DNA of 40,300 nt. Source: CAXSEF01 sp964236535 (GTDB lineage Bacteria; Pseudomonadota; Alphaproteobacteria; Acetobacterales; Acetobacteraceae). Positions 33,639 to 40,300 of the stretch are shown piece by piece. How positions within the stretch are numbered: the stretch's first letter is position 1; each line of letters opens with the position of its first letter. Under the pieces are notes generated by a model. That model had not been told where the DNA came from. It saw only the letters and a list, made by a program, of their open reading frames with translations, and ran no database searches. Where the stretch lies: contig CAXSEF010000023.1 of NCBI GenBank assembly GCA_964236535.1, forward strand, positions 1 through 40,300, in the 5' to 3' direction. The position numbers were made by a program, and so were the translations under genes.

Positions 33639-33830
33639 CGCACGGGATGGTGGGGGCTGATGGTCACGCTGATGCTGACGGCATGCGGCACCGTGCTGAT
33701 CGCCTTCGTTCCGGGATATGCCGCGATCGGTCTCGCGGCGCCGCTGCTGGTGTCGCTCGGCCGGCTGCTGCAGGGGTTCTCCGCGGGTGTCGAACCGGGC
33801 GGGGTGTCGGTCTGTCTGTCGGAGATGGCA
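33639..33830 (+). pseudogene. Fragment of an MFS metabolite:H+ symporter
   Basis: A frame encoding about 64 residues matches the N-terminal third of major-facilitator citrate/metabolite:proton symporters. It reads RTGWWGLMVTLMLTACG, then LIAFVPGYAAIGLAAPLLV, GRLLQGFSAGVEPGGVSV and LSEMA. Both ends are missing: there is no first helix pair before it, and after LSEMA the reading changes to unrelated sequence. The fragment is a decayed remnant that lies between divergent genes. It could not make a transporter. Confidence 0.65.
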
Positions 33831-33972
33831 GCCAGGACGGTCCAGCCATCTTCCTGTCTGGGGCTGGCCCCGAGCTCTCGATCTGGTCCAAGGCTTTGCG
33901 GGCTGGCCTGAGACCCGCGGGTTGGCCTCAGGCTTGCAAGGTGTGGCGCGAAACGGTGCGGCGGATGATGGC

Positions 33973-34611
33973 ATGGTCGACGCGACACTCTCGATAACCG
34001 CCAGCAGGCCCGTCCCAGCGACGCCTGTGCCGCCTCCGCCGGCCTTCGGGCGGCAGCTGCTGTCGGAGCTCAATCCGCTGCAGTATCTGCCGGTGGTGGG
34101 CACGATTTACCGGGCAACGACGGGAGACACGATCCCGCAGACGGCCCGGATCGCCGGTTCGCTGGTGTTGAGCGCGCTTACCGGCGGGCCGGTCGGGGTT
34201 GCCCTGAACGTCGGCTCCACCCTGCTTGAGCAGCTGGTCGGATTTGATCCGGAAACCATGGGTCAGCGGCTTCTTGCCGATATCGGGATCGGATCTGCGC
34301 CGGCGAATGCCGGCCACGCCCGAACGGCGACCCAGGGCGGTGCCGTCGCGTCAGCCCCGGCCTCGTCTGCGGCGGCCGGGCCCGCTGCTGCAGTCGCCAC
34401 CAACGAGTCGTCGGGCCAGGTCTCGCCGGGCGGGTCTACAGGGTCGGTCAGGGCATGGACGGCGACCCAGCTTGCCGCCTACGGCATCAGCCAGGGCGCG
34501 GGCGGGACGCTGACACGCGGCTCGCTGTCCGGCGCTGAAGTGTTGAACACGCTGGAACTGGAGCAGGTCACCGGGACTGCAGTCAAGGCAGACGCCTCGG
34601 CCGCGGCGTAG
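33973..34611 (+). CDS. Hypothetical protein with Gly/Ala-rich hydrophobic core
   Basis: This 212-residue predicted protein starts at ATG 33973. Residues of about 25-85 (FGRQLLSELNPLQYLPVVGTIYRATTGDTIPQ, then a Gly/Ala/Leu-rich segment SLVLSALTGGPVGVALNVGSTLLEQLVG) are organised like a conserved hydrophobic domain. The middle is low-complexity Ala/Ser/Gly, and the C-terminus has WTATQLAAYGISQGAGG and AEVLNTLELEQVTG. I do not recognise a named family. The frame remains open further upstream, but that part overlaps the MFS remnant and looks non-coding. It is followed by cyanase after about 180 bases. Confidence 0.65.
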   Translation: MVDATLSITASRPVPATPVPPPPAFGRQLLSELNPLQYLPVVGTIYRATTGDTIPQTARIAGSLVLSALTGGPVGVALNVGSTLLEQLVGFDPETMGQRLLADIGIGSAPANAGHARTATQGGAVASAPASSAAAGPAAAVATNESSGQVSPGGSTGSVRAWTATQLAAYGISQGAGGTLTRGSLSGAEVLNTLELEQVTGTAVKADASAAA

Positions 34612-34788
34612 CAAGGTGCGGAAGCAAGCTGGGACAGTTGGCTTGTCGCGCCGTTCTGCACGGAGGTGGCGGGATGTCGGCTTCCGGGTGTGACGGCGTC
34701 CGGTGCAGCTTTGGCTGGCTCGCGCGTTATGGTCTGCTACGAGGGTGACACGGCGGCTCGCCCAACCGACCTGAAAGGACCAGATCAG

Positions 34789-35238
34789 ATGACAACGCGC
34801 GCCCTGCTTACCGAGAAGATCGTCCGCATCAAGATCGAGCGGGACCTGACCTGGACTGGCTTGGCCCAGATGGCGGGCGGCCTGTCGAAGGAATATGTCA
34901 CCGCGGGGCTGATGGGGCAGATGCAGTTGCCGCGCGAGGCGGCGGAGGCGATTGGCAGCCATCTCGGGCTCGACGCCTACGAGATCAAGCTGTTGCAGCA
35001 GGCGCCGTATCGCGGCTCGCTGCCCACCACGGTGCCGACGGACCCGCTGATCTACCGATTCTACGAGCTGATCTCGGTGTATGGAACCACGTTCAAAGCG
35101 CTGATCCACGAGGAGTTCGGCGACGGCATCATGAGCGCGATCGACTTCAACATGAACGTCAGGCGCGAGGCAAACACTGTGGGCGACCGGGTGGCGATCA
35201 CGATGAGCGGCAAATTTCTGCCCTACAAGCACTACTGA
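34789..35238 (+). CDS. cynS: Cyanate hydratase (cyanase)
   Basis: Cyanase turns cyanate and bicarbonate into ammonia and carbon dioxide in the cytoplasm, as a decamer. The 149-residue protein has the helix-turn-helix-like N-terminal domain (LTEKIVRIKIERDLTWTGLA, MAGGLSKEYVTAGLMGQMQL) and the catalytic C-terminal domain. The catalytic residues Arg90 and Glu93 (IYRFYELISVYG) and Ser116 (GDGIMSAIDF) are equivalent to Arg96, Glu99 and Ser122 of E. coli. ATG 34789 is preceded by AAAGGAC; the frame back to 34666 is non-coding. No cynT carbonic anhydrase or cynR regulator is adjacent. Cyanase lets a cell detoxify cyanate or use it as nitrogen. Confidence 0.97.
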   Translation: MTTRALLTEKIVRIKIERDLTWTGLAQMAGGLSKEYVTAGLMGQMQLPREAAEAIGSHLGLDAYEIKLLQQAPYRGSLPTTVPTDPLIYRFYELISVYGTTFKALIHEEFGDGIMSAIDFNMNVRREANTVGDRVAITMSGKFLPYKHY

Positions 35239-35436
35239 CGGCGCTCACCCGTCCTGCAGGCCTGGCCAGGGACCCGATCCGGACCGGCGGGCCGAAACGG
35301 TGTCACCTGGCGCGGGAGTGCGCGCGTCGGCGAAGAGGAGCCGGGCCTTGCCCGGTTCGGCAGCTCCGGCATAGCGTTGCACAGGCGGCTCCCGTGTCTC
35401 GCCGCCGGGGAGCATGCCCTGGCCACCGGAGTCGAC

Positions 35437-35868
35437 ATGTCGCTGCTGACCTGCCTGATGATCGCTCTGGGCGGTGCGCTCGGGACCATCGCGCGCTACG
35501 TGGTTTCGGTCGCGGCCGGCCCGTTCAGTCGTGAACTGCCATGCGGCACCATCGGCATTAACATTGCCGGCAGCTTCATCATCGGTTTAACCGGCACCCT
35601 AACGCTCGCCCATGGCCGTTTCCCGGTGTCGGAGAATGTCCGGCTGTTCGTGATGGTAGGGTTTTGCGGCGGATTCACGACGTTTTCGTCATTTAGTCTG
35701 CAGACGCTGGACCTGTTGCGTGGCGGCGCGATGTGGCGAGCCGGGCTGAACGTGGTGATGTCCGTGGTGCTATGCGTCTGTGCGGTTGCAGCGGGCCATC
35801 TGCTCGCCGCACGTTTCAACGGAGACCGCATTGCGATCGCCCAGATCGCGAGTGAGGAGGAGGGCTGA
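35437..35868 (+). CDS. crcB: Fluoride channel CrcB/Fluc
   Basis: This 143-residue membrane protein with four helices is a dimeric dual-topology fluoride exporter. Diagnostic segments are GGALGTIARY (first helix), GTIGINIAGSFIIGLTG with the conserved Asn, and GFCGGFTTFSSFSLQTLDLL with the Phe-box residues and the Thr/Ser track. ATG 35437 follows CGGAG at a good distance; the longer frame from 35377 is not favoured. The upstream 200 bases show a small GC hairpin (35341-35355) but I could not recognise a fluoride riboswitch. It lies about 200 bases after cynS. Confidence 0.95.
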   Translation: MSLLTCLMIALGGALGTIARYVVSVAAGPFSRELPCGTIGINIAGSFIIGLTGTLTLAHGRFPVSENVRLFVMVGFCGGFTTFSSFSLQTLDLLRGGAMWRAGLNVVMSVVLCVCAVAAGHLLAARFNGDRIAIAQIASEEEG

Positions 35869-36011
35869 CGCCGGGTCGTGGTGGGCTTCGGTGGGCACCA
35901 CCGTGGGCACCGAGCTGGGATCGCGTCGCTTGAGGCAACCGCCTGCTGGTTGCCGGACGTCCGGAGTCGTCGCGACGCGAACCATCCGACCCTTGTATCG
36001 AGACTGCTGGC

Positions 36012-38678
36012 ATGGCATCCGGCCTGGTGTCGGCCATGCAATCCATGAAGGAAACGGTCATCCGCACAGCTCTGATGCTGCTCACGGCGCTTCTTGCCCT
36101 GTCTGCCCGATCAGCCCGCGCCGAGGCGCCATTCCGGTTCGACGCCGCGCCGGGATCACTGCCCAAGACGGTCATCCCGACTGCATACCGTATCGACTTG
36201 GTGCCTGATCTGGAGTGGCTCGGCTTCACCGGGCACGAGGATGTCACCATCGATGTCGCCGCTGCTGTCGACACGATCACCTTGAACCAGGCGGGACTCA
36301 ACCTGACGCGTGCCTCGATCGAAGACGGGGTAGCGGCGGCGGTCGCCACCGATGACGCTGCGCAGACGGCCACCCTGCGTTTCACGCCCGCGCTGCAGCC
36401 CGGGCGGCACACGCTGTCGATCGACTACGCCGGCCCGATCCCGAAGACCCCGCAGGGCATCTACCGCGACGACTATCGGAACCGCGACGGCGTGCCGCAC
36501 CGGATGCTGGTGACGCAGTTCGAGGTGGCGGATGCACGGCGCATGTTCCCCGGCTGGGACGAACCCGCGTTCAAGGCCACGTTCGAGCTCTCGGTGACGT
36601 TGCCACGCTCGGCGGTGCCGGTGTCGAACATGCCGGTCGCCAGCGTGACCTCGGTGAGCCCGGACACCCAGCGCGTGGTCTTCGCCCGTACGCCGCGGAT
36701 GTCGACCTATCTGCTCGCGCTGGTCGCCGGCGATCTGGCGTCGCGTCATGCCAGGGCGGGGGGCGTCGACATCGGGCTGTGGGCGCCCGCCGGCACCGAG
36801 GCGCAGGGTGATCAGGCGCTGGCGGCCGCGTCGCAGATACTGCCCTACTACAACGACTATTTCGGCGTGGCCTACCCGTTGCCGAAGCTGGACCTGATCG
36901 CGGTCCCGGGGAACTACGAGGCAGGAGCCATGGAGAACTGGGGCGCCATCACCTACATCGACAACGCCCTGCTGTTCGATCCGGCCACATCCTCGCCGAG
37001 CACACAGGAGAGCATCTATCTCACGGTGGCACACGAGATGGCACACCAGTGGTCAGGCGACCTGGTCACGATGGGCTGGTGGGACGACATCTGGCTCAAC
37101 GAGGGGTTTGCCACCTGGATGGCAACCAAGGCGACCGACCACTTCAACCCGGACTGGCAGATCCTGCCGCGCCAGCATGGGGACCGCGAGCAGGCGATGG
37201 CGCAGGACGCGCAACCAACGACCCACCCGATCCACCAGCCTATCCGCGACATCAGCGAGGCGAACGCCGCATTCGACAGGATCAGCTACCAGAAGGGCGA
37301 GCAGGTCATCCGCATGCTGGAGGACTGGCTTGGCCCGGACGTTTTCCGCGACGGCATGCGTGGCTACATGAAGGCGCATGCCTACAGGAACACGACAGGC
37401 GCCGATCTCTGGGCTGCCCTGGGGCAGGTCTCGCATCGGGACGTCGCCGATGTCGCGGGTGGCTTCACCGACCAGCCTGGCATCCCGTTGGTGCATGTCG
37501 CGCGGGTCTGCGCCGGCGGACACACGACGCTCACGCTGAGCGAGGACCGGTTTGTCATCCACGACCCGGAACCGGCGAAGCTGGTGTGGCAAGTACCGTT
37601 GACGCTGGGCGGCCCGGGCGAGCCGACCCGGCGAATGCTGCTCGGTGGTACACCGCAGACGCAGGATGTCACCGGCTGCGACAGGCTGATCAAGCTCAAC
37701 CTGGGCGAGGTCGGCTACTACCGCACCGAGTACGACGCAGTCTCCTTGAGGCTGCTGAAGACGGGCTTTGCCGGACTGGAGGCGAGCGATCAGGCTAATT
37801 TACTTGGCGATCAGTATGCACTGTTTGAGGCCGGCCGGGCGCCACTGAGCGACTATCTGGACTTCGCGGCTGTGCTTGGGACCACGGACGTGACCAGCGT
37901 TGCTGTGTGGGAAGACACGATCGCGCACCTGCTGCGCACGGATGCTTTGCTGCGCGGCGATCCGTCGCGTCCGGGGTTCCGCGACTTCGCGCGGGGACTG
38001 CTGGCGCCGCAGCTGCGCCGGCTGGGCTGGGATAGCGCGGGAGGAAGCTTTACTGACACGATCCTGCGGCCGCAGCTGGTCGCGGCGCTCGGCGAGCTGG
38101 AGGACCCGGAGGTGACTGCCGAGGCGCAGCGCCGCTTTGCCGCGCGGAAGACCCGGCCGCTGGTGCCTGAGCTGCTCGATCCGGTGACCCGGATTGTGGG
38201 GATGCATGCCGACCTTACAACCTGGGAGGAATTACGTGCATCGGGCGAGGCCGCACCTGGTACGGAGGAGAAGCTGCGCTATTTCGGCGCGATGGCTGCG
38301 GCACACGATCCCGATCTGATGCGGCGCAACATCGAGTTCGCGACCAGCGGCGCGGTTCCGGCCGGGCGCATTCTGTCATTCCTGAGCATGATTTCACGCC
38401 GGGCCGACGACCCGGACGGATTCCTGCGTGCCGCCCTGCCGAGGATGGACCCGGTGCGGCGCATGCTCGGGCCGCTCGGGGCCGGAACGGCGATGCAGCA
38501 GATCTCTGGCGGGGCTAGCGACCCGGTGCTGGCTTCAGCAATATTGGCGGCGCCGGCAGCCAAGCTGTCGGTGGGCGCGAGCTTGGACGCACGCAAGGCA
38601 GCCGGTCGGATGGCGTCCGATGCGGCACTGCGGATGCAGGCGGCGTCGCAGGTGGCTGCGTGGCTGAAGGCACGATAG
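36012..38678 (+). CDS. Secreted M1-family aminopeptidase
   Basis: This 888-residue zinc metallopeptidase of the gluzincin M1 family removes N-terminal residues from peptides. It has an N-terminal signal sequence (ending TALMLLTALLALSARSARAEA), so it should act in the periplasm or outside. The exopeptidase motif GAMENWG is at 305-311. The zinc site is HEMAH (341-345), with the third ligand Glu364 in WLNEGFATW. YQKGEQVIRMLEDWLG precedes the C-terminal ERAP1-like helical domain. The start may be ATG 36012 or ATG 36045; both keep the signal. It does not match cytoplasmic PepN because of the signal peptide. It stands alone, followed by a convergent glycosyltransferase gene. Confidence 0.93.
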   Translation: MASGLVSAMQSMKETVIRTALMLLTALLALSARSARAEAPFRFDAAPGSLPKTVIPTAYRIDLVPDLEWLGFTGHEDVTIDVAAAVDTITLNQAGLNLTRASIEDGVAAAVATDDAAQTATLRFTPALQPGRHTLSIDYAGPIPKTPQGIYRDDYRNRDGVPHRMLVTQFEVADARRMFPGWDEPAFKATFELSVTLPRSAVPVSNMPVASVTSVSPDTQRVVFARTPRMSTYLLALVAGDLASRHARAGGVDIGLWAPAGTEAQGDQALAAASQILPYYNDYFGVAYPLPKLDLIAVPGNYEAGAMENWGAITYIDNALLFDPATSSPSTQESIYLTVAHEMAHQWSGDLVTMGWWDDIWLNEGFATWMATKATDHFNPDWQILPRQHGDREQAMAQDAQPTTHPIHQPIRDISEANAAFDRISYQKGEQVIRMLEDWLGPDVFRDGMRGYMKAHAYRNTTGADLWAALGQVSHRDVADVAGGFTDQPGIPLVHVARVCAGGHTTLTLSEDRFVIHDPEPAKLVWQVPLTLGGPGEPTRRMLLGGTPQTQDVTGCDRLIKLNLGEVGYYRTEYDAVSLRLLKTGFAGLEASDQANLLGDQYALFEAGRAPLSDYLDFAAVLGTTDVTSVAVWEDTIAHLLRTDALLRGDPSRPGFRDFARGLLAPQLRRLGWDSAGGSFTDTILRPQLVAALGELEDPEVTAEAQRRFAARKTRPLVPELLDPVTRIVGMHADLTTWEELRASGEAAPGTEEKLRYFGAMAAAHDPDLMRRNIEFATSGAVPAGRILSFLSMISRRADDPDGFLRAALPRMDPVRRMLGPLGAGTAMQQISGGASDPVLASAILAAPAAKLSVGASLDARKAAGRMASDAALRMQAASQVAAWLKAR

Positions 38679-38756
38679 GACGACGCCTATGATGCCGCCG
38701 GCTGAGCCGTGAGCACGAATGTCCCGACCAGGCAGTGAAGGTCAGCCGTCGGGTTG

Positions 38757-39905
38757 TCATGACGGCGCGAAGCCGCGACGGCGCGTGCCGGTCCCTCCAT
38801 ACGCTTCGAGCAGCGCCACGGTGCGACCGACCACATCTGCCTCGTCGTAGATCGCAAGGGCGCGCGTCCGACCGGCTTGTCCCAGGCGTCGACGCAGCAC
38901 CGCATCGGCGACAAGCATGCGCAGCGCATCGGCCAGGGGCTGCACGCTGCGCGGTGCCACCAGAAAGCCGGTGACGCCATCGACCACCTGCTCGCCAGGG
39001 CCGCGAATCGCGGTCGAGATGACAGGCAAACCACACAGCATGGCCTCGATCACGGACATCGGCAGGCCCTCGAAGTGGCTGGGCAGGACGAAGATATCCG
39101 CTGCTGCCATCAGGCTCGCGACGTCGGCGCGGCTGCCCAGGCGGCGCAGCCTGGGACCGAGATTGGCCTGGGCGTCGACGAACACCGGTTCGAGATCCTC
39201 GCCATGGTCGGACTCAAGCCGTTCGCCGACAACCCAGAGTTCGGCGTCGACTGACTGCATCGCCGCAAGAAGTTCGGGGTGACCCTTGTGGCGTACCAGT
39301 CGCGAGACAACGATGGCGACGACGCGGTTATCAGCGATCCCGAACGCCTCGCGTATGACATGGCGCAGCTGCGGATCCGGGCGGTAGCGCGTGGGATCGC
39401 GGCCGTTGCCGATGGCGTGCGGTGTCCGGGCGATGCCCAGCCGCCGCGCATCCTCGGCCTCCCTGGCTGAGACTGTCATGTAGACGTCGGTCAGCCTGCC
39501 GCCGAGCCACTCCATCGCCAGGGCCGCCGCGCGACGCGGCAGAGGGCCTGGCTGGTTGAACAGGAAGCCGTGGCAGGTATAGGCGATGCAGGGCACGCCG
39601 GCCGCCCTGGCTGCGACGCGACCCAGGAAACCGCTGATCGGCATGTGTGCATGAACCAGGTCCGGGCGCTCGGCGTGAATCAGGGAGTGGATGGCCCGCA
39701 GCGCGCTGGTTTGGGCCGCCGGCGAAAGGCTGCGCGCCAGTGGCACGGTCTCGACGCGAAAGCCAGCGCCGCGCACCTCGGCCAGCATGGCGCCGTCGGC
39801 GCATGCCCCAACCACCTCGTGGCCGCGGGCACGCAGGCCCTGCATAAGCGGCAGCACGAAATGGCGCAGTGAAAAATCGACGTTGGCGAGTTCGAGGACT
39901 TTCAC
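38757..39905 (-). CDS. Glycosyltransferase family 4 (GT-B)
   Basis: This GT-B glycosyltransferase of about 382 residues resembles EpsD/CapM-type enzymes. It starts VKVLELANVDFSLRHFVLPLMQGL and has HAHMPISGFLGRVAARAAGVP, YTCHGFLFNQPG, IVVSRLVRHKGHPELLAAM and the closing signature SHFEGLPMSVIEAMLCGLPVISTAIRGPGEQV. GTG 39905 is favoured as start because it begins the conserved first strand; a TTG at 39941 is possible. It lies far from the main polysaccharide locus and on the other strand, with a Flp-type pilin gene 74 bases upstream. Its sugar target is unknown; a role in envelope glycan or in pilin glycosylation are both guesses. Confidence 0.9.
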   Translation of the reverse strand: MKVLELANVDFSLRHFVLPLMQGLRARGHEVVGACADGAMLAEVRGAGFRVETVPLARSLSPAAQTSALRAIHSLIHAERPDLVHAHMPISGFLGRVAARAAGVPCIAYTCHGFLFNQPGPLPRRAAALAMEWLGGRLTDVYMTVSAREAEDARRLGIARTPHAIGNGRDPTRYRPDPQLRHVIREAFGIADNRVVAIVVSRLVRHKGHPELLAAMQSVDAELWVVGERLESDHGEDLEPVFVDAQANLGPRLRRLGSRADVASLMAAADIFVLPSHFEGLPMSVIEAMLCGLPVISTAIRGPGEQVVDGVTGFLVAPRSVQPLADALRMLVADAVLRRRLGQAGRTRALAIYDEADVVGRTVALLEAYGGTGTRRRGFAPS

Positions 39906-39979
39906 CCCGTCAGGACTGCCTTGCCGGCGGGCTGCCCGCAAGGCGCGAGATTGACCTGCCGGCCGGCAATCCTGGCGCG

Positions 39980-40150
39980 CTACAAAGCATTGCCAGCCGT
40001 GACCCAGAGCGAAAGGACATGCGTGCCGAGCGTGGCGACACTTGCGACGACCACGCCTGCAACAAGGCCTGCGATCATCGCGTATTCCAGAGCGGTTACG
40101 GCACGGGTGTCGGCAGATAATCGCAAGCCGGAAGACCGAAGCGTGTGCAT
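39980..40150 (-). CDS. Flp-type pilin-like small protein
   Basis: This small protein of about 56 residues belongs to the Flp/Fap pilin family of the tight-adherence type IVb pili. The signature is TALEYAMIAGLVAGVVVASVATLG, with the conserved Glu-Tyr at positions +5/+6 of the predicted mature pilin. The short N-terminal leader is MHTLRSSGLRLSADTRA. The residue before the expected cleavage site is Ala instead of the Gly that TadV-type prepilin peptidases usually need. ATG 40150 is chosen because it gives the typical leader length; the frame extends to 40222. No tad assembly genes are in the window. Confidence 0.8.
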   Translation of the reverse strand: MHTLRSSGLRLSADTRAVTALEYAMIAGLVAGVVVASVATLGTHVLSLWVTAGNAL

Positions 40151-40216
40151 CACGCGAACCTTGGGGTGAAGGAAGGCTGCTCCAGGTCGGATGCGCCGGA
40201 GCGTCACACTAGCGTC

Positions 40217-40235
40217 CAACATTTAAGGATTGTTG
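40217..40235. promoter_or_regulatory. Short inverted repeat upstream of the pilin gene
   Basis: CAACA (40217-40221) and TGTTG (40231-40235) face each other around an AT-rich 9-base centre, in the promoter region of the - strand pilin gene. It may be an operator but the arms are only 5 bp. Confidence 0.25.
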
Positions 40236-40300
40236 AAACATCGGATGGTGCTCGGCCCGTCGCGGGAGCGGCCCGGTCCCTGGGCATCAGGCCACCCTTT

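Noticed and set aside
35239..35436. Fluoride riboswitch upstream of crcB
   Set aside because: The conserved GGCGAUGG... and ...UGAUG core elements were not found; only a 6-bp hairpin (35341-35355) is present.
34789..35868. cynS and crcB as one toxic-anion resistance operon
   Set aside because: About 200 bases separate the two genes and no shared regulator is near, so a functional link is not supported beyond adjacency.

Overview
The window looks like a chromosomal piece of a GC-rich alphaproteobacterium, most likely from the Acetobacteraceae (Rhodospirillales). This is inferred from the strong GC bias at third codon positions, the neighbourhood dapF-mtaB-ftsY next to rpmI-rplT, degenerate GC-rich intergenic repeats of a type I associate with that family, and the overall gene content. 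No rRNA, tRNA, CRISPR array or intact insertion sequence was found. One 100-base assembly gap (17781-17880) is present.

Region A (1-16029, + strand) is an exopolysaccharide locus of the Wzx/Wzy type. It holds an initiating undecaprenyl-phosphate hexose-1-phosphate transferase, a lytic transglycosylase, a family 9 glycosyltransferase, a Wzc-like co-polymerase fused to a tyrosine kinase, a Wzx-like flippase, two paralogous family 2 glycosyltransferases, two family 4 glycosyltransferases, a possible 52-residue protein, a Wzy-like polymerase and an outer-membrane beta-barrel protein. Several genes abut or overlap by ATGA, so they are probably co-translated. A long, relatively AT-rich leader (about 121-480) lies in front. 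No Wza/GumB-type export lipoprotein is seen inside the window.

Region B (16550-18872, - strand) is a ruined cytochrome bd-type (cyanide-insensitive-like) oxidase operon. cydA, cydB and a DUF2474-like small subunit each carry stops and/or frameshifts, and the C-terminal part of CydA is missing at the assembly gap. A second family 9-like glycosyltransferase follows (19069-19938, - strand).

Region C (20409-24609) is housekeeping: rplT and rpmI on the - strand, then dapF, mtaB and ftsY on the + strand.

Region D (25012-29882, + strand) is the most interesting part. It is a five-gene type III polyketide cassette: a dedicated acyl carrier protein, a FabF-like ketosynthase, a chalcone-synthase-like type III PKS, a class I methyltransferase and an FAD-dependent oxidoreductase. 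The last three have the same functional order as the srsABC phenolic-lipid operon of Streptomyces. The ACP and ketosynthase suggest that a dedicated acyl chain is built and handed to the PKS. A perfect 15-bp palindrome lies 346 bp upstream of the ACP gene.

Region E (30109-40150) is mixed: zwf, an ankyrin-repeat protein and a YihY/BrkB membrane protein (- strand); a fragment of an MFS transporter, a hypothetical gene, cyanase, a CrcB fluoride channel and a secreted M1 aminopeptidase (+ strand); and a family 4 glycosyltransferase and a Flp-type pilin (- strand).
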